Below, in pieces: positions 15,704-23,347 of a stretch of DNA of 52,780 nt (the stretch's first letter is position 1; each line of letters begins with the position of its first letter). The notes under the pieces were generated by a model that saw only the letters and a list, made by a program, of their open reading frames with translations, made no database searches and had not been told where the DNA came from. A program made the translations under genes and the position numbers. Source of the stretch: Streptomyces sabulosicollis (GTDB lineage: Bacteria > Actinomycetota > Actinomycetes > Streptomycetales > Streptomycetaceae); the NCBI RefSeq assembly GCF_016103465.1, contig NZ_JAEEAP010000009.1, positions 1 through 52,780 of the forward strand, written 5' to 3'.

Positions 15704-16609
15704 GTGGCGGTCATCGACAGGCCACGATGTCTCGGCGTCGGCATCCAATACAATCCGGAGATCCTCGATTGGTTCCCGTTCGAGTCCATGGACGTGGACT
15801 TCTACGAGGTGCTGCTGGACCCCATCATGGGACCGCTCGACAGCCCTTACCTCTTTCTGCCGGGGGCGTTCGAGAACCTGATGGAACTGAAGCGGCGCCG
15901 ACCGCTCCTCGCCCACTCCAACTACGGCTGTGACTTCGGGTTCCTGCCCCTGGAGGCGACACCGGCCGTACGCAGGCACGCGCCGATGGCCCAGCGGATC
16001 GGCAGCCCATGGGTGGCCGATCACTGCTTTTACGGGGACAACTCCTGGCTGGACATCTGGAGCAGCCCACTGCAGTTCTCCCGCGCGGAGGTGGTCCGGG
16101 TCGCCGACCGGGCGCGTCGGCTCCAGGACGTGTACGGCATGCCCCTGGCGCACGAGAACGCGGCGTATTACCTGCCCACCCCCGGCTCGGAGCTGCGGGA
16201 GGCGGAGTTCATGGCCGCCGTGGCGGAGCGGGCGGGCACCTTCCTCCACCTCGACCTGCACAACGTCTACGCCAACTCGCTGAATCTGCCCGGCTACCGC
16301 ACGGCCGACTATCTGGACGAGCTGCCCCTGGACAGGGTCATCGCGGTGCACCTGGCCGGGGGGAGCTGGCGGGACGGGTTCTACCACGACTGGCATGACA
16401 GCCCGGTGCCCGAGGCGGTGTGGGAGATGCTGGAGTGGCTGCTGGAACGAGCGTCGCCGGCCGCGGTCACCCTGGAGTACCAGGGGCGCTGCCACCACGA
16501 GGGCACCCGGGTCCTCGGCGGGCAGGAGGACCTCGACATGATCACCGGTGATCTGGCGCGGGCCCGGAGCATCTGGAAGGCGGCATCCCCGGCCGTCGAG
16601 GTGCGCTGA
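15704..16609 (+). CDS. DUF692 multinuclear non-heme iron oxidative enzyme (MNIO)
   Basis: A 301-residue TIM-barrel protein of the MbnB/TglH family. Probable iron ligands are seen at H71 (LAHSNYG), D106-H107 (VADHC), E151-N152 (HENAAYYL), D184 and H186-N187 (LDLHNVY), H216 (VHLAGG), D229/H231 (DWHD) and E258 (TLEYQG). Compared with typical members, IHLAGH is VHLAGG and the usual ERD is EYQ, so the ligand set is divergent. MNIOs oxidise Cys, Asp or Asn and other residues of precursor peptides. Start GTG 15704 directly abuts GGAGAGGG; no better start exists. The stop overlaps the next ATG (TGATG). Confidence 0.82.
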   Translation: MAVIDRPRCLGVGIQYNPEILDWFPFESMDVDFYEVLLDPIMGPLDSPYLFLPGAFENLMELKRRRPLLAHSNYGCDFGFLPLEATPAVRRHAPMAQRIGSPWVADHCFYGDNSWLDIWSSPLQFSRAEVVRVADRARRLQDVYGMPLAHENAAYYLPTPGSELREAEFMAAVAERAGTFLHLDLHNVYANSLNLPGYRTADYLDELPLDRVIAVHLAGGSWRDGFYHDWHDSPVPEAVWEMLEWLLERASPAAVTLEYQGRCHHEGTRVLGGQEDLDMITGDLARARSIWKAASPAVEVR

Positions 16610-17445
16610 TGGAGGCGGCGGTGGTCTGGCGGGTGTGGCGTCGCATCCTGCGCGAGTCGGCCGTGCGGGACGTGGTCTTCGGCGGGCGGCTCGACGAGCG
16701 GGCCGGCGTACTGGGCCTCGACGCGGCGGAGGTTGAGGTGGCGCGAGCCTACGCGGAGCATCCCGCGGGCGCGCGGATGTTCGTCCACAGCTACCGCTTC
16801 CGCATGGTGAGCTCCTTCTTCAACGCCCTGGAGACCGTGGCGCCACTGACCCACCGGGCGCTTCTGGCGAACGAGGTGGACCTGCGCGCGGTGGCGCACG
16901 ACCTGCTCGACCGGCGGGAGTGGGCCGACTCGGGGCCGTATGTGTACTCATTCGGCCGGGAGATCCTGGACCATATCGCGGCGGACACATCCCTCGGGCG
17001 GATCGACGGGCTCACGGAGCTCGTCGCGCTGGAGGGTGCGGCGGCCGATGTCGTCGTGTCCGCGGCCGGGGCGGACCCGAAGGACGCCCGGGAGGAGCCG
17101 GCGGGAAGCCTGCGCCTGAGGCTGCCGTGCCGGGCGCACACAGGTCACCGCGACCTCTCCGAGTGGCTTCGCGATCCGGCGGCCCTCGGCCGCACATCGC
17201 CGGCGGTGAGAATCCGGCACTACGTGATCTTCCTACCCTCGCTCGACGATGCCCGGCGCATCGTGGCGGTGCCCCACAGGGCCGCCGACATGGTGCGGAT
17301 CCTGGCCCGCTACCCCGTCGACCTCCCCCACCTCGCCGCGGAGCTGGCACGGCGGGGGCACCCGGCCGCGCCCGAGCAGGACCAGCGGACGCTGGCCCGC
17401 CTGGTGCGCATGGGACTCGTCGCCGCACCCGGAGGCCAGAACTGA
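16609..17445 (+). CDS. MNIO partner protein (MbnC/TglI/HvfC-like) with C-terminal winged-helix-like tail
   Basis: A 278-residue protein translationally coupled to the MNIO gene. The helical N-terminal third contains VHSYRFRMVSSFFNALETVAPLTHRALL, matching the DUF2063/HvfC-type pattern of partner proteins that bring precursor peptide to the MNIO. The middle is a beta-rich segment. The last 60 residues (AADMVRILARYPVDLPHLAAELARRG ... LARLVRMGLVAAP) look like a small winged helix, possibly an RRE-like peptide-recognition element. No catalytic motif is seen. Family assignment rests on gene order and a short motif. Confidence 0.6.
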   Translation: MEAAVVWRVWRRILRESAVRDVVFGGRLDERAGVLGLDAAEVEVARAYAEHPAGARMFVHSYRFRMVSSFFNALETVAPLTHRALLANEVDLRAVAHDLLDRREWADSGPYVYSFGREILDHIAADTSLGRIDGLTELVALEGAAADVVVSAAGADPKDAREEPAGSLRLRLPCRAHTGHRDLSEWLRDPAALGRTSPAVRIRHYVIFLPSLDDARRIVAVPHRAADMVRILARYPVDLPHLAAELARRGHPAAPEQDQRTLARLVRMGLVAAPGGQN

Positions 17446-17447
17446 GC

Positions 17448-19637
17448 ATGTTCGAACTGTTCTGGCTGCGGTCCACCGGGTTCCCCTTCGACGACCTGAC
17501 GGACCTCGCGCTTCCCGAGGAGGTGACGCTGCCGGTTCCGACGGCGGAGGACGAGGAGCGGTACCTACAACACCAGGGGCGGGCCCGGCGAGCCCTGGCC
17601 GACCTGCTCGCCCGCCCGGCCACGGCCGAGGCCCTGCTGCTCTCCAACCCCGACGCGCTGGACCGGCTGGCCACTCTCGGGGAGAAGGTGCGCGGGCCCA
17701 TCAACTCCCGGTCGCGCCAGCGGCTGCGCCTGGGGTGGAGTTACCTCCAGCGCTTCTGCGCCAAGAACGACACCTGCAGCTTCTTCGGCCCGCTCGCATG
17801 GGGGCGGGTCGACGAGGCCGAGCCCGCCGCGCTGCGGGTCGAGGCGGGCGACGCGGATCACGGGACGCTGCGCCGTCGCCGGGTCTTCTTCGAGCACTGG
17901 GTGGTCAACCGGCTGTGCGCGGCGCTGAACGAGGATGGGCGGCTGCGGTCGGCGCTGCCGCTCCGACTGCACCCCGGATGCGATGTGCTCGGCGAGACGG
18001 TGCGGGTCCCCCTCGGCAAGGAGATACCGGTCGGGGCGGAGACCGCCGGGCTGTTACGGGCCGCCGCCTCCCCGGCCGGGCTGGACGCCGGTGACGTGGC
18101 CGCCGCCTCCCCGGCCGCCCGCCGGGTGGTGTCCCGTCTGGCGTCGGCCGAACTCCGGCTCCCTCCGGGAGCGGAGGAGCCGATGGTCCGGATCGAGGAG
18201 GCGATCCACTCGGCGGGAACGCCGGAGGCGCTCCGACCGGTCCTCGACGCGGTCGGGGAACTCGCCTCTCTGCGCGCGGACTTCGAGGTCGCCGGGCGCG
18301 AGCGGCGCCGGGACCTGCTCGACCGGATGGGGCGGGCCCTGACCGCGGCCGGTGTCGGCACCGAGCGCGCGCGGGGGGAGATGTATGTCGGGCGCTTCCC
18401 CGTGTACGAGGACTGCGAGCGCAACCTGACGGTCACCGTCGGCGAGCCGCTGGCCCGGTCGCTGCGGGAGTGCCTCACCCCCGTGATGCGGCTCTACCGG
18501 ACCGTCGCCGAGTGCGCCGCGGCCCGTCTGCACGCCTGGTACGCGGAGGTCTTCGCCGGCCTGCCCCGCGGCGCGGACGGGCTGGTGGACTTCCCGGTCT
18601 TCCTCCAGGCGGTCCGGGGTCCCCACCTCGAGCGGGCGCGGGACTCCGTGGCCGGCGAGCTGCGGGACACCCTGCGCGGGACCTGGTCCCAGCTGGCGAG
18701 GGAGGGCACGCCGGATGAGCTGTCCCTGACCCCCGAGGGGCTGCGGCGGATCGCCGCCGCGCTCACCGCCGCGACCCCGGGGCACCGACGGTTCGGCCAG
18801 GTGCTCGGAGTGGGCATCGCCTCGCCGGACGTGCTGCTGGCGGCGCGCGACGAGGAGGCCGTCCGGGCCGGGGAGTACCGTCTCGTCCTCGGCGAGGTGC
18901 ACCCGGGGGTGCTCACGGCCCTGCAACCCGTGGCGCTGCCGTTCCTCGACGAGCCTTCCGCGAAGTGGGCGAGGGCCGAGGCCAACCGGCTGCTGGACCC
19001 CGGCCGGGTGCTGCTCGCCGCCAGTGATGAGACCTACCAGCGGTCCCGTATCGACTGGCCGGTCGTGCCGAACCTGTGGGAGGTCACTCTGCCCGGGAGC
19101 ACCAGCCGCTGTCCGCGGGACCGGCAGATCCCGGCCGGACGGGGAAGGGTCGACCGGCGGGACGGGCTGCTGCGTTTCGTGGACCGGGCGTCCGGCCGCG
19201 AGGAGGATGTCGTGACCGTGCTGTCGACGGACCTGCACCGGGTGCTGTTCGCCGTGGCCGGCGAGGTCCTCGGCGGGCCGCTCACCCAGCGGGTCACTTG
19301 GCGCGGGGTCGAACTGAAGCGGCGGTCCTGGTCCTTCGACGCCGTCGAGGTGCCCGGGGCCACCCGGCCCGCCGAGCTGTTCGCGGACTACGTCGCGTTC
19401 GCCGCCTGGGCCTCGGACCACGGGATGCCGCGGCACTGCTATTTCCTCGCGGACAACGAGCCCAAGCCCGTCTATGTCGACTGGCGCAACCCGCTGGCCG
19501 TGGACACCTTCGCGAAGACCGCGCATCAGGCGACTCGCATCCGGATCAGCGAGATGAGCCCGGGCCCCGACGAGCTGTGGCTGCTCTCCGGGGCCGGGGG
19601 CTTCTGCTCGGAACTGCGCATGTCCTTCGTCGTCTGA
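17448..19637 (+). CDS. Truncated LanB (lantibiotic dehydratase N-terminal domain; possible PEARL)
   Basis: A 729-residue LanB-family protein covering the glutamylation/tRNA-binding domain only. Recognisable blocks are RSRQRLRLGWSYLQRFCAKND, FFGPLAWGRV, GEVHPGVLTALQP, MPRHCYFLADNEPKPVYVDW and SEMSPGPDELWLL at the end. Full-length class I LanBs are about 1000 residues with a C-terminal SpaB_C elimination domain, which is absent and not encoded next door; there is also no LanC. Such short LanBs include PEARLs, which use aminoacyl-tRNA to append an amino acid to a carrier peptide C-terminus. TTA codon at 18054-18056. GGAGG lies 13 nt before ATG 17448. Confidence 0.8.
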   Translation: MFELFWLRSTGFPFDDLTDLALPEEVTLPVPTAEDEERYLQHQGRARRALADLLARPATAEALLLSNPDALDRLATLGEKVRGPINSRSRQRLRLGWSYLQRFCAKNDTCSFFGPLAWGRVDEAEPAALRVEAGDADHGTLRRRRVFFEHWVVNRLCAALNEDGRLRSALPLRLHPGCDVLGETVRVPLGKEIPVGAETAGLLRAAASPAGLDAGDVAAASPAARRVVSRLASAELRLPPGAEEPMVRIEEAIHSAGTPEALRPVLDAVGELASLRADFEVAGRERRRDLLDRMGRALTAAGVGTERARGEMYVGRFPVYEDCERNLTVTVGEPLARSLRECLTPVMRLYRTVAECAAARLHAWYAEVFAGLPRGADGLVDFPVFLQAVRGPHLERARDSVAGELRDTLRGTWSQLAREGTPDELSLTPEGLRRIAAALTAATPGHRRFGQVLGVGIASPDVLLAARDEEAVRAGEYRLVLGEVHPGVLTALQPVALPFLDEPSAKWARAEANRLLDPGRVLLAASDETYQRSRIDWPVVPNLWEVTLPGSTSRCPRDRQIPAGRGRVDRRDGLLRFVDRASGREEDVVTVLSTDLHRVLFAVAGEVLGGPLTQRVTWRGVELKRRSWSFDAVEVPGATRPAELFADYVAFAAWASDHGMPRHCYFLADNEPKPVYVDWRNPLAVDTFAKTAHQATRIRISEMSPGPDELWLLSGAGGFCSELRMSFVV

Positions 19638-19662
19638 GCCCCGGGAGCCAAGGAGGAGTCAG

Positions 19663-20769
19663 GTGAGGGGTGATGAGGAGGTACGCGGGGTGTTCCCGGC
19701 CCGCTTCCACGTGGGTGAGCCGGACGGCGACGGGCGGACGGAGGTCCGCGCCGCGGACTCGACGCGGCGGTGGGTGCTGGGCCGCCGCGAGCTCCGTGTG
19801 GCCCGCCAGTTCGACGGGATCCGCAGCTACGCCGACATCGCGCGGTCCACGGCGGCCGGGGGCCGCCCCGCGGTATCCGTGGACGCCCTACGCCGGTTCG
19901 AGGCCCGGCTGCTCCGCCTCGGCGTCCTCGAGAACGCGGGCGCACAGCCGGGAGGGCGGGCGCGGCGCCGTCTGCGCGCGTGGTTCCGCGCGTGCGTGAC
20001 CGTGGAGTTCGTCGGCGGCGACCCGACGCGCCTGCTCGACCGCCTGGACCCGCCTCTGCGGCGGCTCACCGGCCGCGGCCCCGTCCTGTGCGCCGCCGTC
20101 GCCGTCCTGTCGGCCCTCGCGGCGCTGGGCCCGCGCGCCGACGTGATCGCCGGGGAACTCCGCGCGGCCCTCGAAGGCGCCGGACTCCTCGGCTTCCTCG
20201 CCGCGTTCGTGGTCTCGGCCGTCTTCCACGAGGGCGGACACGTCCTCGCCTGCCACCGCTACCGGGTACCGGTCGAACGGGTGTCCCTGGGGCTGCGATG
20301 GCTCATCCCCTTCGCCTGGACCAGGCCGGAGCAACAGGCGTGGAAGCGCCTCCCGGCCGGCTCCCGCGTCATGACCGCCGTCTCCGGCCCCCTCGGCAGC
20401 CTGGTGTTCGCCGCGCTCGGCGGCGCCGCTTGGCACTTCGGCCACGACCTCGGACCGGTCCGGCTGCTCGGGCTGTACGTACTCGCCGGCGGCACGGTGG
20501 GGATGGTGCCCACCCTCGTGCCCACCCTTGACGGCGACGCGTATCTGCTGCTGGAACTGTGGCTGGGCCGGCCCAACCTGCGCGGGCGCAGCATCGACCA
20601 CCTCGTCGCCACCTTCACCGACCGCCGCCGCGCCGCGCGCACGAGCAGGCGCGAGCGCCTGCTCTACGTGTGCTTCGGCGCGGCCGCGGTCATCAGCCAG
20701 ACCGCGGCGACGGGACTCGTGCTCTGGGCCGCGTACTGGTTCTCCATCGCGCCCTTGACGTCCTCCTAG
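19663..20769 (+). CDS. M50-family intramembrane metalloprotease with PqqD/RRE-like N-terminus
   Basis: A 368-residue protein. Residues about 1-85 look like a PqqD/RRE-type winged helix (RRWVLGRRELRVARQFDGIRSY ... LLRLGVLEN). A hydrophobic region from about 140 holds the zinc motif HEGGH (189-193), and the third ligand is probably D290 in PTLDGDAYLL. Further transmembrane segments close the protein. M50 enzymes cleave within or near the membrane, and similar YydH-like proteases accompany RiPP clusters. A role in cutting the modified residue from the carrier, analogous to a membrane protease in the 3-thiaglutamate system, is inferred. Strong AAGGAGGA precedes GTG 19663. Confidence 0.75.
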   Translation: MRGDEEVRGVFPARFHVGEPDGDGRTEVRAADSTRRWVLGRRELRVARQFDGIRSYADIARSTAAGGRPAVSVDALRRFEARLLRLGVLENAGAQPGGRARRRLRAWFRACVTVEFVGGDPTRLLDRLDPPLRRLTGRGPVLCAAVAVLSALAALGPRADVIAGELRAALEGAGLLGFLAAFVVSAVFHEGGHVLACHRYRVPVERVSLGLRWLIPFAWTRPEQQAWKRLPAGSRVMTAVSGPLGSLVFAALGGAAWHFGHDLGPVRLLGLYVLAGGTVGMVPTLVPTLDGDAYLLLELWLGRPNLRGRSIDHLVATFTDRRRAARTSRRERLLYVCFGAAAVISQTAATGLVLWAAYWFSIAPLTSS

Positions 20770-20788
20770 ACAGACGGCAGGTCAGTAG

Positions 20789-21652
20789 ATGACACCGAGC
20801 CAGTGGCCGCCGGCGCCCGCCTACCACCGCCCCGAGCATTGGGACCGGGTGCACCACAGCACCGGTCAGGGGCCGGGCGGCCGTGCGAGCCGGGCCCTGG
20901 AATCCTCGGTCGCGGCGGCCGTGATCCGGGGCCTGCCCCCGGGAGGGACGGTCCTCGACCTCGCCTGCGGCACCGGAAGCCTGCTGCGCGGCCTCCCCGC
21001 CGAGTACCGCGGCGTGGGCATGGACTTCTCGGCGGAGGCGCTGCGCCGCGCGGCCGGGGCCGGCGACCCCGGCGGGATCGCCTGGATACAGGGGGACGCC
21101 CACCGGCCGCCCCTGGCCACCGGATCGGCCGACGCGGTGGTGTGCCTCGCCAGCATGTGGGTGTTCGCCGACCCGGCCCGAGTGCTGACGGAGGCACACC
21201 GGATGCTGCGCCCCGGTGGCTCGCTGGTGGTGCACCTGTGGGCGAGCCCCGCGGACTGCCGCCTCATCACCCTGGGCGCGCTCTCCATCGCCCAGGTCGT
21301 CGAGACGTCCCGGCTGACCGCGGGGGTGACCGGACCGTTCGAGCTGACCTCCGGTCATATCGACGCCTGGGCGCGGCGCGCGGGCTTCCTACCGGTCGAC
21401 TGGGAGACCGCGGAGTGTCGGCGGACCATCACCGGCATCGGCGAATACTGGGCGGAGTTCGCCGCGCTCGCGCCCACCGCGTACGACCGGTACGAGCGGG
21501 CCGCGGCGGCTGAGCGGCGCAAGGTGCGGGGGGTGCTGGCGGCCCTGCTGAAACGCCACGGGAACGGGCAGGGTGCCGCGGAGCTGCCGCTGACCTGGCG
21601 GCTCGGGGTGGCGCGGCGCGGGACGGACCCCAACGGCCACGGACGCCGCTGA
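20789..21652 (+). CDS. Class I SAM-dependent methyltransferase
   Basis: A 287-residue Rossmann methyltransferase. Motif I is VLDLACGTGSLLRGL (about residue 50), the acidic strand-2 end is GMDFS, motif II-like SADAVVCLASMWVFAD and motif III LRPGGSLVVHLW follow, which matches the Methyltransf_11 group. The start ATG 20789 lies 20 bp after the protease gene, so it is probably in the same transcript. Substrate unknown: it could methylate nitrogen, oxygen or the carboxylate of the guanidino/peptide product. Last gene of the plus-strand core operon. Confidence 0.85.
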   Translation: MTPSQWPPAPAYHRPEHWDRVHHSTGQGPGGRASRALESSVAAAVIRGLPPGGTVLDLACGTGSLLRGLPAEYRGVGMDFSAEALRRAAGAGDPGGIAWIQGDAHRPPLATGSADAVVCLASMWVFADPARVLTEAHRMLRPGGSLVVHLWASPADCRLITLGALSIAQVVETSRLTAGVTGPFELTSGHIDAWARRAGFLPVDWETAECRRTITGIGEYWAEFAALAPTAYDRYERAAAAERRKVRGVLAALLKRHGNGQGAAELPLTWRLGVARRGTDPNGHGRR

Positions 21653-21692
21653 CGGCCGGTCACCGCGCGCCTCGGCGGTCGCTCGTCGGGTC

Positions 21693-23048
21693 TCAGCTCC
21701 TGGCCGCCTTCTCCACCACCTGCCGGAGTGATTCACCGTCCTCGACGATGTGCAAACCGTCGGCGGGCAGCGGGGAGAAGTCCTCGGTCGAGTAGCTGCC
21801 CGACGCGTGGATCAGGACGTCCCGCTCGGGCACCAGCCCTCGGTCCACCGCGTTCAACAGCCCTGTCACCGCCATGACCAGCGACCATTCGCGCAGGTCC
21901 GCGGGGTCGGCGGGGAGTGTGGTGCCCGCGTGCTCCAGCAGCGCCCCGACCTCCGCGTAGCGGTTCAGGCACTCCTGCCGTGAGACGACGATGCCCCCGC
22001 CGCCCTGGTCGCGGATCAGCGCGTTCATCCGCGGGGAGGTGGCCGGTTGGCGCGTGTAGAACGTCGGGTCGAGCACTTCCCCGGGATCCTGTGTGACATA
22101 GGGGAAGTGCGGATCGGTCCGCTGGACGTACCGCGCGGCATCGGCGTCATAGGCGTACGAGGGCAGGTGCGCCACGTCGGTCGAGTCGTGGTGGAGGCTG
22201 AGCACCATGTCCGGGGCGCCGAGGTGCTGGACCAGGAAGTAGTGCGGGGCCTCGCCGACGGCCGCACCCCGCGCGGAGAGCGTGGCGTGCCCTCGAGCGT
22301 GCCCGAGCAGACCGTAGGCACTGGAGACGGCGTGCACATGAAGGCGCGGCACACCCGGGGAGGGCGGGAAGAACTCGGCTTCCGCGAAGGCCCGCATGCT
22401 GTCCGCCGCCATGTAATTGCGAATGTCCAGCGTGTACCACAGCTGGATGTCCGTGGTTTCCCGCAGCGCCTCCGTGTAGTTCTCCACCACGTGCCGGGCG
22501 AGCGGTTTGACCTGCTCGGGTCTGGCGCCCGGATATACTGCCACCGGGTTCCGGGCGCGCAGCGTGGGGTCGGTGAAGAGGGTGGATTCCCACAGCTTTT
22601 CCCTCGACCCGACGGGGACGACGGTGGTGACGCTCAACTGGTCCGCGGTGACCAGGCCGCATTCCAAGGCGCGGAGCACGGCGTCACGCATCGCGGTCGC
22701 CTTGTTGGCGGACGACGGGGTGAGAATCATGACCCGCTGCCCGGTGTCCTGGATGAAGCGGACCGCGCGGGCGACCGTCAGGAGGGACGCGAGGGTTTTG
22801 GTCGTGCGGGTACCGGGATTGTTCGCCAGATTCAGCAGCGATAATTCTCGATCGCGGTACGTGCCCAGCGTCGCGTGGGATATCCCCGACGCGTCGAAGA
22901 ATCTGCGTAATTGGTCCGTCCGTGCGGGCAGAGCGGTACCGGGGCTGAAATCCTCTGCCGGCGGAGCGAGGGAGCTGTCCGAGAAAAGAGAGTCGAGGGT
23001 CGGTTCAAGCCAGTCGTAGTACCTGTAGACCACGTTCTCGAGAAACAC
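21693..23048 (-). CDS. PLP-dependent fold-type-II-like protein (threonine-synthase-like, possibly DUF6002)
   Basis: A 451-residue protein on the opposite strand. NPGTRTTKTLAS (candidate PLP lysine K84) and MILTPSSANKATAMRDAV, which resembles the SxxNxG phosphate/cofactor loop, suggest the fold-type-II PLP group that includes threonine and cysteine synthases. The C-terminal half contains ASGSYSTEDF, a typical closing motif for the pyridine nitrogen. I think it belongs to the DUF6002 group but cannot check. Beta-elimination or beta-replacement to make an unusual amino acid would fit the island. Start GTG 23046-23048 has GGGAG 7 nt upstream. Confidence 0.5.
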   Translation of the reverse strand: MFLENVVYRYYDWLEPTLDSLFSDSSLAPPAEDFSPGTALPARTDQLRRFFDASGISHATLGTYRDRELSLLNLANNPGTRTTKTLASLLTVARAVRFIQDTGQRVMILTPSSANKATAMRDAVLRALECGLVTADQLSVTTVVPVGSREKLWESTLFTDPTLRARNPVAVYPGARPEQVKPLARHVVENYTEALRETTDIQLWYTLDIRNYMAADSMRAFAEAEFFPPSPGVPRLHVHAVSSAYGLLGHARGHATLSARGAAVGEAPHYFLVQHLGAPDMVLSLHHDSTDVAHLPSYAYDADAARYVQRTDPHFPYVTQDPGEVLDPTFYTRQPATSPRMNALIRDQGGGGIVVSRQECLNRYAEVGALLEHAGTTLPADPADLREWSLVMAVTGLLNAVDRGLVPERDVLIHASGSYSTEDFSPLPADGLHIVEDGESLRQVVEKAARS

Positions 23049-23347
23049 GCAGCTACTCCCATGAATTGCCGTACGGGATTGCCTGATGCGGTGCGAGCTC
23101 TTAAGGGCCTCATCACAACAGATCCCTGTCGGCTCCGCAAGAGGGCTCCGGTCGCCACCAACATTCCGCGAGCCGCAACGCCCAGGTGGAGCGGAATGCC
23201 GCTTTTGAGGTCATGGGATGGTATCTGCCCGGACTGTGGGTCCGTCCGCGCCGGGATTTCCGGGACCGGGCTTTTAGGAACCCCGGAAATTGGGCAGAGG
23301 ACGAGTTCCTGTCCTTTTTCTGCGAGTGCCAATCCGTCGTGGGGAAC
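23049..23347. promoter_or_regulatory. Divergent promoter region inside the island
   Basis: About 300 bp between the PLP-like gene (minus) and the dehydrogenase (plus). Open frames cross it, but none has recognisable sequence or codon bias continuity. A lower-GC patch at 23255-23350 could carry the dehydrogenase promoter. No operator symmetry stands out. Confidence 0.35.

Noticed and set aside
15515-19637. Classical class I lanthipeptide cluster
   Set aside because: No Cys in the precursor, no LanC gene and no SpaB_C elimination domain, so lanthionine formation is not supported despite the FDLD box.
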